DNA of 64,000 nucleotides from Roseomonas gilardii subsp. gilardii (GTDB lineage Bacteria; Pseudomonadota; Alphaproteobacteria; Acetobacterales; Acetobacteraceae): NCBI RefSeq assembly GCF_023078375.1, contig NZ_CP095554.1, positions 2,876,001 to 2,940,000 of the forward strand, read 5' to 3'. Shown piece by piece: positions 17,078 to 26,758 of this stretch (position 1 is its first letter; each line of letters starts with the position of its first letter). The notes under the pieces were generated by a model. It saw only the letters and a program-made list of their open reading frames with translations, ran no database searches and was not told where the DNA came from. The position numbers and the translations under genes were made by a program.

Positions 17078-17434
17078 ATGTCCGACAGCCCCGACGCGCC
17101 GCCCCCACAGGAACTCGACCCGCGCCGCAAGCGGCTGCTCTTCCGCGCCTGGCACCGGGGCACCAAGGAGACCGACCTGATGGTCGGGCATTTCGTCGCC
17201 CGCAACATCGCCGGCTTCAGCGAGGCGGAGCTCGATGATCTGGAGGCGGTGCTGGAGCATCTGGATGTGGACATGCAGGACTGGCTCAGCGGCCGCCGCC
17301 CCATCCCCGAGGAGGTCCGCACCCCGATGCTGGAGCGCATGGCCCGGGAATGCACCGCCAGCGGCGCCGGCATGACCGCCGAGATGCGCGGCGGGCTGGG
17401 CCGCGCGGGGGACGGGGAGGGGGTTGCCTCTTGA
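17078..17434 (+). CDS. sdhE: Succinate dehydrogenase assembly factor SdhE (DUF339)
   Basis: Small cytosolic protein that helps insert covalent FAD into SdhA; 118 residues from the ATG at 17078 (an in-frame ATG at 17069 would add three). The family core is clear: RRKRLLFRAWHRGTKETDLM with the RGxxE motif, then DLEAVLEHLDVDMQDWLSG. A C-terminal tail of about 25 residues is glycine-rich and not conserved. Its TGA overlaps the proposed TTG start of mfd (TTGA). The sdhE-mfd pairing is common in Alphaproteobacteria. Confidence 0.9.
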   Translation: MSDSPDAPPPQELDPRRKRLLFRAWHRGTKETDLMVGHFVARNIAGFSEAELDDLEAVLEHLDVDMQDWLSGRRPIPEEVRTPMLERMARECTASGAGMTAEMRGGLGRAGDGEGVAS

Positions 17435-20400
17435 GCGTGACGGCGGAGCGGCAGGTCGTCGGCGCCACCGTCCATGGGGCGCCGGAAGGTTTCGATGCGC
17501 TGCTGCTCGCCCGTCAGCGGGCCGAAAGCGACCGCCCCATCCTCCATGCCTGCCGCGACGACGCGCGGATGATGCGGATGGCCGAGGCGCTGGGCTTCTT
17601 CGCGCCGGATGTCGAGGTGCTGCGCTTCCCGGCCTGGGACTGCCTGCCCTATGACCGCGTCTCGCCCAACCCGGAGATCGTGGCCGAGCGCGTGGCGACC
17701 CTGGCGCGGCTGCTGGAGCCCGGGGACCGGCCGCGCATCCTGCTCACCACCGTCAATGCCCTGGTGCAGAGGGTGCCGCCGCGCGAGTCCTTCGAGGGCG
17801 CCACCCTGCAACTGAAGAAGGGCGGGCGGGTCGAGCCGGAGAAGCTGACCGGCTTCCTGGAGGCCAATGGCTATGGCCGCACCGGCACGGTCATGGAGCC
17901 GGGCGAGTATGCTGTACGCGGCGGGATCGTGGACCTCTACCCGGCGGGCGAGCCCGGCCCGGTGCGGCTGGACCTCTTCGGTGACGAGATCGAGGGGCTG
18001 CGCCGCTTCGACCCGGAAACGCAGCGTTCCGCCGAGGCGCTGACAGAGCTCTGGATCCGCCCGGTGGGCGAGGTCTTCCTCGACCCGGACTCCATCGCGC
18101 ATTTCCGGGCGGAATATCTCGACCTGTTCGGCATGGCCGCGACCGAGGACCCGCTCTACGTCTCGGTCTCCGCCGGGCGCCGCCATCCGGGCATGGAGCA
18201 CTGGGCGGGCCTGTTCCACGAGAGCATGGCCACGCTCCTGGACTACCTGCCTCCGGAGCCGCAGGTGAGCCTCGACCACCAGGCCGAGGATGTCCTCGAC
18301 GCCCGGCTGGAGATGATCCAGGACCATTACGAGGCCCGCCGCCTGCCGCCGCGGGAGGGCGAGCAGCCCTACCGCCCGGCACCGCCGCGCAAGCTCTACC
18401 TGGACCGCGCCGGCTGGAACCGCATGCTCTCGAAGGGCACGCTGGCGCATTTCTCGCCCTTCTCCGCCGAGGATGGCCCCGATGCCGGCGGCCGGCCGGG
18501 CCGGCTGTTCAGCGATGTCCGGACCTCCGGTGGCAATGTCTTCGCCGCGTACAGGGAACATGCCGAGGCCATGGCGGCGCAGGGGCGCCGCGCCGTGCTC
18601 GCCGCCTGGACCCGCGGCTCGCGGGAGCGGCTGGCGAACCTGCTGCGCGAGAATGGCGTGGTGGCCGAGACGACCGGCAACTGGCCCTCGGCGCAGCGCC
18701 TGCCCAAGGGGGTGGTGGCGCTGGCCGTGCTGGGGGTGGAGCGCGGCTTCACCGCTGACGGGATCGCGCTGACCGGCGAGCAGGACCTGCTGGGCGAGCG
18801 CATCGCCCGACCGCCCCGCCGCCGCAAGCGGGCCGACCAGTTCATCGCCGACGCCACCGAGATCGCCGAGGGCGACCTGGTGGTCCATGCGGACCATGGC
18901 ATCGGCCGTTATGACGGGCTGGAAACCATCGAGGTCAACGGCGCGCCGCATGACTGCCTGCGGCTGATCTATGACGGCAATGACCGTCTCTTCCTGCCGG
19001 TCGAGAATATCGAGGTCCTGACCCGCTTCGGCTCCGAGACGGCCGGGGTGGCGCTGGATAAGCTGGGCGGCGCCTCCTGGCAGAACCGCAAGGCCAAGGC
19101 GAAGCAGCGCATCCGCGACATGGCGGCCGAGCTGATCCGCACCGCCGCCGAGCGGCAGGTGCAGGAGGGCAGGGCGGCCGTGCCGCCCGAGGGGGCCTGG
19201 GACGAGTTCTGTGCCCGCTTCCCCTTCGCCGAGACGGAGGACCAGCAGCGCGCCATCGCCGATGTGGTGGAGGACCTCGCCTCCGGCCGGCCCATGGACC
19301 GCCTCATCTGCGGCGATGTCGGCTTCGGCAAGACCGAGGTGGCGCTGCGCGCGGCCTTCCTGGTGGCGATGACCGGCGCGCAGGTCGCGGTGGTGGTGCC
19401 GACGACCCTGCTGGCGCGGCAGCATTTCCGCACCTTCGCCCGGCGCTTCGAGGGGCTGCCGGTGAAGGTGGCGCAGCTCTCGCGCCTGGCCACCGCGAAG
19501 GAGGCGGCGCAGACCCGGGCCGGGCTGAAGGACGGCTCGGTCAACATCGTGATCGGCACCCATGCGCTGCTCGCCAAGGGGGTGGAATTCGCCGATCTCG
19601 GCCTGGTCATCGTGGACGAGGAGCAGCATTTCGGCGTCGCCCACAAGGAGCGTCTGAAGGCGCTCAAGACCGATGTCCACATGCTGACCCTGACCGCTAC
19701 GCCGATCCCGCGCACGCTGCAGCTCGCGCTCTCGGGCGTGCGGGAGATGAGCGTGATCGCCACGCCGCCGGTGGACCGGTTGGCGGTGAGGACCTTCATC
19801 GCCCCTTTCGACAGCGTGGTGATCCGCGAGGCCATCCAGCGCGAGCGCTTCCGCGGCGGGCAGGTCTTCTGCGTCTGCCCCCGGCTGGAGGACCTGCCGA
19901 AGATGGCCGAGCGGCTGCGCGAGATCGTGCCCGAGGCGCGTCTGATCGAGGCGCATGGCCGGCTTTCCGCCACCGAGCTGGAACGGGTGATGACCGAGTT
20001 CGGCGACGGCAAGCACGACATCCTGCTGGCCACCAACATCGTGGAAAGCGGGCTGGACATGCCGGCGGTGAACACGCTGATCGTCCACCGCGCCGACATG
20101 TTCGGGCTGGCCCAGCTCTACCAGCTCCGTGGCCGGGTCGGGCGCGGCAAGCACCGGGGCTATGCCTATCTCACCTGGCCGCCGGCGCACCGGCTCTCCC
20201 CCGCCTCGCAGAAGCGGCTGGAGGTGATGCAGACGCTGGACAATCTCGGCGCTGGCTTCACCCTGGCGAGTCACGACCTCGACATCCGCGGCGCGGGCAA
20301 CCTGCTGGGGCAGGAGCAGTCGGGCCAGATCCGCGAGGTCGGCATCGAGCTCTACCAGCAGATGCTGGAGGATGCGGTACAGGATGTCCGCAACCGCGCC

Positions 20401-20898
20401 AAGGGCAAGCGGCGGCGGGACGGGGAGGAGGACACCGACTGGACGCCGAACATCAATCTCGGCCTGCCGGTGCTGATCCCCGACGCCTATGTGCATGACC
20501 TGCCGGTCCGGCTGGGTCTTTACCGCCGCATCGGCACCCTGGCCTCCGAGGCGGAGGTCGAGGCGATGGCGGCGGAACTGGTGGACCGCTTCGGGCCGCT
20601 GCCGCCGGAGGTGGAGAACCTGCTCCAGGTCGTGTCCATCAAGCGCCTCTGCCGGGAGGCCGGGGTGGAGAAGCTGGATGCCGGGCCCAAGGGCGTGGTC
20701 CTGGCCTTCCGCAGGAACCGCTTCGACAACCCGGCCGGGCTGGTGAACTGGGTCGCCTCGCAGAAGGGTGCCGTGAAGCTGCGGCCGGACCACAAGCTGG
20801 CCCTGGTGCGGGAGATGGACCTGCCGGCCCGTGTGAAGGCCGCCAGGACCATCCTGGGCGCCCTGGTCCGCGTGCTGGAGGAGGTCAGGCCCGCCTGA
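17431..20898 (+). CDS. mfd: Transcription-repair coupling factor Mfd
   Basis: DNA translocase that removes stalled RNA polymerase and recruits UvrA; about 1155 residues. The UvrB-like N-terminal part contains FPAWDCLPYDRVSPN. The RNA-polymerase-interacting CarD-like domain includes GDLVVHADHGIGRYDGLE. The translocase carries Walker A ICGDVGFGKTEVALRA, DEEQHFG and TATPIPRTLQLALSG. The TRG region is around GLDMPAVNTLIVHRADMFGL, and the C-terminal TRCF domain begins near INLGLPVLIPDAYV. The TTG at 17431 is preferred over the GTG at 17437 because a GGGGAGGGGG ribosome site fits it better and it overlaps the sdhE stop. Confidence 0.95.
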   Translation: MSVTAERQVVGATVHGAPEGFDALLLARQRAESDRPILHACRDDARMMRMAEALGFFAPDVEVLRFPAWDCLPYDRVSPNPEIVAERVATLARLLEPGDRPRILLTTVNALVQRVPPRESFEGATLQLKKGGRVEPEKLTGFLEANGYGRTGTVMEPGEYAVRGGIVDLYPAGEPGPVRLDLFGDEIEGLRRFDPETQRSAEALTELWIRPVGEVFLDPDSIAHFRAEYLDLFGMAATEDPLYVSVSAGRRHPGMEHWAGLFHESMATLLDYLPPEPQVSLDHQAEDVLDARLEMIQDHYEARRLPPREGEQPYRPAPPRKLYLDRAGWNRMLSKGTLAHFSPFSAEDGPDAGGRPGRLFSDVRTSGGNVFAAYREHAEAMAAQGRRAVLAAWTRGSRERLANLLRENGVVAETTGNWPSAQRLPKGVVALAVLGVERGFTADGIALTGEQDLLGERIARPPRRRKRADQFIADATEIAEGDLVVHADHGIGRYDGLETIEVNGAPHDCLRLIYDGNDRLFLPVENIEVLTRFGSETAGVALDKLGGASWQNRKAKAKQRIRDMAAELIRTAAERQVQEGRAAVPPEGAWDEFCARFPFAETEDQQRAIADVVEDLASGRPMDRLICGDVGFGKTEVALRAAFLVAMTGAQVAVVVPTTLLARQHFRTFARRFEGLPVKVAQLSRLATAKEAAQTRAGLKDGSVNIVIGTHALLAKGVEFADLGLVIVDEEQHFGVAHKERLKALKTDVHMLTLTATPIPRTLQLALSGVREMSVIATPPVDRLAVRTFIAPFDSVVIREAIQRERFRGGQVFCVCPRLEDLPKMAERLREIVPEARLIEAHGRLSATELERVMTEFGDGKHDILLATNIVESGLDMPAVNTLIVHRADMFGLAQLYQLRGRVGRGKHRGYAYLTWPPAHRLSPASQKRLEVMQTLDNLGAGFTLASHDLDIRGAGNLLGQEQSGQIREVGIELYQQMLEDAVQDVRNRAKGKRRRDGEEDTDWTPNINLGLPVLIPDAYVHDLPVRLGLYRRIGTLASEAEVEAMAAELVDRFGPLPPEVENLLQVVSIKRLCREAGVEKLDAGPKGVVLAFRRNRFDNPAGLVNWVASQKGAVKLRPDHKLALVREMDLPARVKAARTILGALVRVLEEVRPA

Positions 20899-21067
20899 GA
20901 GGGGGCCTCACCCATCCCCCGTGGTTCGCATGCGTATGTCTGGGGCGGCGCGGCGGGGGTGCCAGGGCCATCCCGGCATGGTTTGATGCGCGACCCCTTT
21001 TTGCCGGCTTCACCCGGTGGTCCCTGGCCGCCCCGGAAAGGCCGCCGAGCCGCGAAAGCCCCCGCGC

Positions 21068-22486
21068 ATGACTCGTGACCGGAACCGTTCCGTCCTGGTG
21101 GCCCTGCTGGTCGCGGGCACCTTCTTCATGGAGAACCTGGACGGCACGATCATCGCCACGGCGCTGCCCCGGATCGCGGAATCCTTCGGGGTCGAGGCGG
21201 TGGACCTCAATATCGGCATGTCGGCCTATCTGCTGACGCTCGCCGTCTTCATCCCGGCCAGCGGCTGGCTCGCCGACCGCTTCGGGGCGCGGACGGTGCT
21301 GTCCTGGGCCATCGCCGTCTTCACCCTGGCCTCGATGCTGTGCGCCGTCAGCGACAGCGTGCTCACCTTCACTGCCGCCCGCGTCCTTCAAGGGCTGGGC
21401 GGGGCGATGATGGTGCCGGTCGGGCGCCTCGCCGTGCTGCGCAACACGGAGAAGAAGGACCTCGTGAAGCGCATCGCGACCATCACCTGGCCCGGTCTGG
21501 CGGCGCCGGTGCTGGGGCCGCCGCTGGGCGGCTTCATCACCACCTATGCGGACTGGCCGTGGATCTTCCTGCTGAACCTGCCGCTGGGCGCGGTGGCGCT
21601 GGTCATGGCGCTGCGGATCGTGCCGAACGACCATTCCGGGGAACGGCGCCGCTTCGATGGCATCGGCTTCCTGCTGACCGGCGGGGCCTGCTTCGGCTTC
21701 ATGTACGGGCTGGAACTGGCCGGGCAGCCGGGGAACAGGGCCTGGGCCGGTGGCGGGCTGCTGCTGGGCAGCCTGATTCTGGCCGCCGCGGCGGTCCGGC
21801 ATGCGCGGCAGGTGCCGGCGCCGATGCTGGACCTCTCGGCGCTGCGCGTGCGGACCTATCGCGTGACGCTGGCGGGTGGCTCCCTGTTCCGCGTGGCGAT
21901 CAGCGCCGTGCCCTTCCTGCTGCCGCTGATGTTCCAGTTGGCCTTCGGGCTGGATGCCTTCCATTCCGGGCTGATGGTGCTGGCGGTCTTCGCCGGCAAC
22001 CTGATGATGAAGCCGCTGACCACCCCCGTGCTGCGGCGCCTCGGCTTCCGTGGCACGCTGCTGGGCAATGGGCTGCTGTCGGCCGCGACGATCCTGGCCT
22101 GTGCCTTCCTGACACCGCAGACGCCGGTGCCGCTGATCCTGGGTTTGCTTTTCGTCAGCGGCCTGGCGCGCTCCATGCAGTTCACCGCGCTGAACACCCT
22201 GGCCTTCGCCGATGTGCCGCCCGGGGGGATGAGCGGCGCCAACACGTTGTTCAGCACCCTGCAGCAGATGGCGCTCGGCCTCGGGATCGCCCTTGGCGCG
22301 GTGGTGCTGCGGCTGGGCCAGTCGCTGCATGGGGAGGCCGGGGCTCCGGGCCTGGGGGATTTCCGCCTGGCCTTCCTGGTGGTCGCAGCGCTGGCCCTGT
22401 TGAGCCTGGCCGATGTGCTCCGGCTGCCGCATGACGCGGCCCGCCTGGTCAGCGGCCACCGGCCGGGCGGTGCCAGGACCGGCTGA
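21068..22486 (+). CDS. MFS transporter, DHA2 (EmrB/QacA-like) family
   Basis: Inner-membrane drug:proton antiporter type, about 472 residues with around 14 hydrophobic segments. Motif D1 is visible in FFMENLDGTIIATALPRIAE. Motif A is in GWLADRFGARTVLSWAIAV, and motif C-like glycine/proline spacing occurs in GLAAPVLGPPLGGFITTYAD. The ATG at 21068 is chosen; an in-frame GTG at 21017 would add 17 hydrophilic residues. No regulator or membrane-fusion partner is adjacent, and substrate is unknown. The gene stands alone, converging on the DsbA-like gene. Confidence 0.87.
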   Translation: MTRDRNRSVLVALLVAGTFFMENLDGTIIATALPRIAESFGVEAVDLNIGMSAYLLTLAVFIPASGWLADRFGARTVLSWAIAVFTLASMLCAVSDSVLTFTAARVLQGLGGAMMVPVGRLAVLRNTEKKDLVKRIATITWPGLAAPVLGPPLGGFITTYADWPWIFLLNLPLGAVALVMALRIVPNDHSGERRRFDGIGFLLTGGACFGFMYGLELAGQPGNRAWAGGGLLLGSLILAAAAVRHARQVPAPMLDLSALRVRTYRVTLAGGSLFRVAISAVPFLLPLMFQLAFGLDAFHSGLMVLAVFAGNLMMKPLTTPVLRRLGFRGTLLGNGLLSAATILACAFLTPQTPVPLILGLLFVSGLARSMQFTALNTLAFADVPPGGMSGANTLFSTLQQMALGLGIALGAVVLRLGQSLHGEAGAPGLGDFRLAFLVVAALALLSLADVLRLPHDAARLVSGHRPGGARTG

Positions 22487-22517
22487 GATCTGACGGGCTG
22501 ATCTTACGGCGGGCCGT

Positions 22518-23186
22518 TCAGGCGAACTCGCCCTCGGTGATGGCGATGTCCAGCAGCCGCTCCAGCACCTCCGGCTCCTGCGCCCCGGCGATGGCATGGC
22601 GGCCGCTCACCACGAAGCAGGGAACGCCGTTGATGCCGAGGCGATGGGCGCGGAGGTTCTCCGCATGTACGTCCTCCACCTCGGCATTGCTGGACAGGAA
22701 GCGGTGCAGCGCGGCCTGTTCCAGCCCGAGCGACACGCCGAGGGGCAGGAGCACCTCCTGCCGGCCGATATCGAGCCCCTGGGTGAAGTAGCCGGTGAAA
22801 AGCCGGTCCACCGCCTCATCCGCCCGGCCGATCCGCGCCGCCTGCCGCACCAGCCGGTGCGCATCCAGCGAGGAGACCGAGCGGTGCAGCAGGTCGAAGC
22901 GGAAGACGATGTCCTCCGCCTTGCCCAGTTCCGTCAGCGTGGCATGCAGCCGCCGGGTGCGATCCTCTCCGCCGAAGCGCCGCGCGATGTAGTCCGAGCG
23001 CTGCATCCCCCCGACGCCGACATCCGGGTTGAGGAGGAAGGGGCGCCAGATCATGTCGGCCAGCACGTCAGGCCGCGCGCGCAGGGCCCGACGCAGGCGG
23101 CGTATGCCCAGAAAGCACCAGGGACAGACGAGATCGAAGACGACTTCGATGCTGAGGCGCGCGCGTGGTGGCGAAAGGATGTTCAC
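22518..23186 (-). CDS. DsbA-family oxidoreductase, FrnE-like
   Basis: Cytosolic thioredoxin-fold protein of the FrnE/2-hydroxychromene-2-carboxylate isomerase group, about 222 residues. The active site is Cys21-Pro-Trp-Cys24 in FDLVCPWCFLGIRRL. The cis-Pro loop is INGVPCFVVSGRHAIAGAQ, carrying the family's GVP and AGAQ signatures. GTG at 23186 is the chosen start; it gives no signal peptide, in line with the cytosolic FrnE group. It converges on the MFS gene and is divergent from the 2-hydroxyacid dehydrogenase. Likely a disulfide isomerase/oxidoreductase; the partner is unknown. Confidence 0.85.
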   Translation of the reverse strand: MNILSPPRARLSIEVVFDLVCPWCFLGIRRLRRALRARPDVLADMIWRPFLLNPDVGVGGMQRSDYIARRFGGEDRTRRLHATLTELGKAEDIVFRFDLLHRSVSSLDAHRLVRQAARIGRADEAVDRLFTGYFTQGLDIGRQEVLLPLGVSLGLEQAALHRFLSSNAEVEDVHAENLRAHRLGINGVPCFVVSGRHAIAGAQEPEVLERLLDIAITEGEFA

Positions 23187-23373
23187 AGCGCCGAATATAG
23201 GAGCTCTCAACCCTAGGGGAAACCGTTCCGCGGCAGTGTGTGACCAGCCTGTGACATGAGTGTCGCGGGGCATCTTCCGCCGGCCGCGCACTGGCTGGAC
23301 AAGCCCGGCGGGCCGCCCGACCCTGAGACCCCGGCCCATCCGGAGGCTGGGCCGGGCGGGAAGGCGGAGAATC

Positions 23374-24339
23374 ATGGCGGAAGCGATGCGGCTTGCGGTG
23401 CTGGATGACTACCAGGATGCGGCGGCGAGCCGGGGCCCCTGGGAACGCCTCGGGGACAGGGTGGCGCTCACCATCTTCCGGGACGGGTTGACCGAGGAGG
23501 ACGCCCTGGCCGCCCGGCTGCGGGATTTCGACGCGATCATGCTGATCCGGGAGCGCACGCCTTTTCCCCGTTCCCTGCTCCAGCGCCTGCCGGGGCTGCG
23601 GCTGCTGATCACGGCGGGCGGCCGCAACCGCTCCGTCGATGCCGCGGCCTGCGAGGAGCTGGGGATCACCTTCTGCGGCACGCCTTCGGTCGGGGCGCCG
23701 ACCCTGGACCTGACATGGGGGCTGATCATCGGCCTCCTGCGCGACATTCCCGGGCAGCAGCAGGCGCTGCGCGAAGGGCGCTGGCAGACGGGCATCGGCC
23801 AGGGCTTGGAAGGGCTGACCCTGGGGGTGCTGGGCCTGGGCCATCTCGGCAGCCGGGTCGCCGGGGTGGCGCGGGCCTTCGGCATGACGATCATCGCCTG
23901 GAGCCCGAACCTCACCCGGGAAAGGGCCGAGGCCGCCGGCGCCACCCTGGTGGAGAGGCACCGGCTCTTCGCGGAGGCGGATGTGGTCTCGATTCACATG
24001 GTGCTGTCGGAGCGGACACGCGGCCTGGTCGGGGCTGCCGAGCTCGGTGCGATGAAGCCCAGTGCCCTCCTGGTGAACACGAGCCGCGGCCCGCTGGTGG
24101 AGCAGACGGCGCTGGTCGAGGCTCTCCGTTCCGGCCGGATCGCCGGCGCGGGGCTGGATGTCTATGACACCGAGCCGCTGCCGGCGGACCATCCGCTGCT
24201 GTCCTGCCCCAACACGCTGCTGACGCCGCATCTCGGCTACGTGACCGACCAGAACTACCGCGCCTATTTCACGGGGGCGGTGGAGGCGGTCGAGGCCTTC
24301 CTGGCCGGTAGCCCCATCCGGCGGATCGCGGCGGGTTAG
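23374..24339 (+). CDS. D-2-hydroxyacid dehydrogenase family protein
   Basis: NAD(P)-dependent oxidoreductase of the D-isomer 2-hydroxyacid dehydrogenase superfamily, 321 residues. The Rossmann motif is LGVLGLGHLGSRVAGVARAF. The catalytic triad regions are NTSRGPLVEQ (Arg), YDTEPLPADHPLL (Glu) and LTPHLGYVTDQNY (His). The N-terminal MRLAVLDDYQDAA is typical of a subgroup often annotated as phosphoglycerate-dehydrogenase-like. The ribosome site AAGGCGGAG precedes the ATG at 23374. Physiological substrate not inferable. Confidence 0.87.
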   Translation: MAEAMRLAVLDDYQDAAASRGPWERLGDRVALTIFRDGLTEEDALAARLRDFDAIMLIRERTPFPRSLLQRLPGLRLLITAGGRNRSVDAAACEELGITFCGTPSVGAPTLDLTWGLIIGLLRDIPGQQQALREGRWQTGIGQGLEGLTLGVLGLGHLGSRVAGVARAFGMTIIAWSPNLTRERAEAAGATLVERHRLFAEADVVSIHMVLSERTRGLVGAAELGAMKPSALLVNTSRGPLVEQTALVEALRSGRIAGAGLDVYDTEPLPADHPLLSCPNTLLTPHLGYVTDQNYRAYFTGAVEAVEAFLAGSPIRRIAAG

Positions 24340-24412
24340 GCGGCGGCGGGGCTTCCGCGATGGGGAGGGCTGGCGTATCCCGGAATGAAGGCCAGGGAAT
24401 CTGCGGGGGAAT

Positions 24413-24502
24413 TGGCGGATGGGGTGGGATTCGAACCCACGGTGGGCTTGCACCCACGGCGGTTTTCAAGACCGCTGCCTTAGACCGCTCGGCCACCCAT
24501 CC
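24413..24502 (-). tRNA. tRNA-Ser (anticodon TGA)
   Basis: On the minus strand the acceptor stem GGATGGG (24502 inward) pairs with CCCATCC, followed by discriminator G and an encoded CCA (24415-24413). The anticodon loop CTTGAAA has TGA at 24468-24466. A long variable arm (GTGGGTGCAAGCCCAC) is present as required for serine. T arm GTGGGTTCGAATCCCAC. Confidence 0.97.
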
Positions 24503-24564
24503 TGTCCGCGTTCCGGGCGAGGCCCCTCCTTGCTCCGGCGCGCTCCACAAGGCAAGCCGGGGCG

Positions 24565-25653
24565 ATGAACTCCCTGCCGCGCGCTCGCGCCATTCCTCGT
24601 TCCGGCCTGGCCGCGATCCTCCCCTGTGTGCTGGCGGGTACGCTCTCGCTGGCCGCTCCGGCGCCCGCCCAGGCGCTCGAACCCACGGCCGCGTCCTCGG
24701 TCACGCCGCCGATCACGCCACTGGCGGAGGCCACGCCGGACCGGTCCGGCACCTGGGGCCTGACGGTGGAGAACGACCTCTTCGGCGGGAATTCCGACCG
24801 CTACTACACCAACGGGCTGCTGCTGACCTGGCGTTCCCCGGCCACCGTGATGCCCGAATCGCTGGCCTGGATCGACCGCGGCATGGGCTGGCTGCTGGGG
24901 CCAGGGCCGCTTCGCTGGGGCTGGTCCTTCGGGCACAACATCTTCACGCCGGAGGACAAGGAGCTCCGGAACCCGGACCCGACGGACCGTCCCTATGCCG
25001 GCCATCTCTATGGCGCGCTCAGCCTCAGCCACGCCACGCCCACCCGGCAGACCATCTTCGAGATCCAGGCCGGGCTGGTGGGGCCGGGGGCGCTGGGGGA
25101 GCAGGTGCAGAACAACTGGCACCGGCTGATCGGGGTCAAGACCGCCAAGGGCTGGGACTACCAGATCAAGGACGAGCCGGTGATCGACCTGCTGACGGAG
25201 CGGCGCTGGCGGATCTCCATGGGCGGTTGGCAAGGGCTTGAGACGGAGATCATCCCAGCCACCACGCTGTCCCTGGGCAACGGCAACATCTATGGCGCAG
25301 TGGGCGGCACCTTCCGCCTGGGCAAGGGCCTGAAGTCGGACTGGGGGCCGGCGCGCATCCGCCCGGCCCTGGCCGGCTCCGGCTGGGTCGAGCCGACACG
25401 GGAATTCGGCTGGTATGTCTTTGGCGGCGTGGACGGGCGCGTCGTGGGGCGGGACATCACGCTGGACGGCAACACCTGGCGCGACAGCCGCAGCGTGGAC
25501 CGGCGCTGGCTGGTGGGCGATCTGCAGGCCGGCTTCGCCGTGCTGTGGCGCGACATGCGCATCGCCTATACGCAGATCCTGCGCTCCGAGGAGTTCTACG
25601 GCCAGCGCGGCACGCAGTCCTTCGGCTCGCTCAACTTCTCCGTACGGTTCTGA
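24565..25653 (+). CDS. Outer-membrane lipid A deacylase, LpxR family
   Basis: Predicted outer-membrane beta-barrel esterase that removes 3'-linked acyl chains from lipid A; 362 residues. A signal peptide occupies about the first 36 residues (LAAPAPAQA). The family N-terminal motif follows: LTVENDLFGGNSDRYYTNG, with the calcium/oxyanion Asn-Asp pair. The second block RPYAGHLYGALSLSHATPT corresponds to the region of the catalytic His. Alternating beta-strands end in an aromatic residue (FGSLNFSVRF), the usual barrel C-terminus. It is next to cell-wall enzymes (MltB, RlpA, D,D-carboxypeptidase). Activity is inferred from the family. Confidence 0.83.
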   Translation: MNSLPRARAIPRSGLAAILPCVLAGTLSLAAPAPAQALEPTAASSVTPPITPLAEATPDRSGTWGLTVENDLFGGNSDRYYTNGLLLTWRSPATVMPESLAWIDRGMGWLLGPGPLRWGWSFGHNIFTPEDKELRNPDPTDRPYAGHLYGALSLSHATPTRQTIFEIQAGLVGPGALGEQVQNNWHRLIGVKTAKGWDYQIKDEPVIDLLTERRWRISMGGWQGLETEIIPATTLSLGNGNIYGAVGGTFRLGKGLKSDWGPARIRPALAGSGWVEPTREFGWYVFGGVDGRVVGRDITLDGNTWRDSRSVDRRWLVGDLQAGFAVLWRDMRIAYTQILRSEEFYGQRGTQSFGSLNFSVRF

Positions 25654-25774
25654 ACGGCCGCCCCGTACACTTCCGGCAGCACATCAGGGAAAGCGGGCAA
25701 CACCCCGGAAAGGTTACTTGCGAGGGGCACGCGATCCGTTGCCGGAATCGGCGCCGCGTGCCACCTCTGCGCCC

Positions 25775-26758
25775 ATGCCGGCCACACGACGCGCTCTCCT
25801 TTCCGCCCTGGCTGCCGCCGGGGCCTCCGCTTCCTCCCTGGCCCCGTTCCGGGCACAGGCGCAGGAGGAAAGCTTCGCCTCCTTCCTGCAGGGGCTGCGC
25901 GCCGAGGCGCGCCGCAGCGGGGTTTCGGACGCGACCCTGAACCGGGCGCTCAACGGCCTCCGGCCCAATGACAAGGTCATCGAGCTGGACCGCAAGCAGC
26001 CGGAATTCACCATGACCTGGGCCCAGTACCGCGACGGGCGGCTGAGCCAGACGCGCATCGACCGGGGCCGCCAGATGGTGGCCGAGAATCTGGCGCTGCT
26101 GCAGGACATCGAGCGCCGCTTCAACGTCAGCGCCCGGGTGGTGGTGGCGATCTGGGGGCTGGAAACCAACTACGGCGCCTATACCGGCAACTTCAACACG
26201 GTGGAGGCCCTAGCCACCCTGGCCTGGGAAGGGCGCCGGGCGAAGTTCTTCCGGGGCGAGCTGATCGCCGCGCTGAAGATCCTGGATGCCGGCCATGTCA
26301 GCGTGGACCGCATGCGCGGCTCCTATGCCGGCGCCATGGGACAGCCGCAGTTCATGCCCAGCAGCTTCAACCGGCTGGCGGTGGATTTCGACGGCGACGG
26401 CCGCAAGGACATCTGGGACGACCGCGCCGATGCGCTGGGCTCCATCGCCAACTACCTGGCCAAGAGCGGCTGGGAGGGCGGCGTGCTCTGGGGGCGGGAG
26501 GTGGTCCTGCCAGCCGGGCTGAAGCGGGGCGACCTGGGCCGGGACAACCGCAAGCCGCTGGGCGAATGGGCGCGCCTCGGGGTGCGCAAGGCCGATGGCT
26601 CGGCCCTGCCGAATTTCGACCAGGATGCCGCGATCGTGGTGCCCGGCGACGACGGGCAGGCCTTCATGGTGTACCGGAATTTCAACGCCATCCGCCGCTA
26701 CAACCCCTCCGACTTCTATGCGCTGGCGGTGGGGATGCTGTCGGATCGCGTGGCGTGA
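25775..26758 (+). CDS. Lytic murein transglycosylase, MltB/SltB family
   Basis: Periplasmic enzyme cleaving the MurNAc-GlcNAc bond with anhydro product formation, 327 residues. A signal peptide (MPATRRALLSALAAAG to AQAQ, about residue 30) has no lipobox cysteine, so a soluble form. The catalytic Glu130 is in IWGLETNYGAYTGNF. The MltB signatures YAGAMGQPQFMPSSF and DFDGDGRKDIWDDRADALGS follow. The ATG at 25775 is chosen as it begins the signal peptide. The stop overlaps the proposed GTG start of rlpA (GTGA). Confidence 0.92.
   Translation: MPATRRALLSALAAAGASASSLAPFRAQAQEESFASFLQGLRAEARRSGVSDATLNRALNGLRPNDKVIELDRKQPEFTMTWAQYRDGRLSQTRIDRGRQMVAENLALLQDIERRFNVSARVVVAIWGLETNYGAYTGNFNTVEALATLAWEGRRAKFFRGELIAALKILDAGHVSVDRMRGSYAGAMGQPQFMPSSFNRLAVDFDGDGRKDIWDDRADALGSIANYLAKSGWEGGVLWGREVVLPAGLKRGDLGRDNRKPLGEWARLGVRKADGSALPNFDQDAAIVVPGDDGQAFMVYRNFNAIRRYNPSDFYALAVGMLSDRVA

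Noticed and set aside
17008-20793. A 1261-codon open frame on the minus strand opposite sdhE and mfd
   Set aside because: mfd is certain from its motifs; the antisense product has no domain and biased composition.
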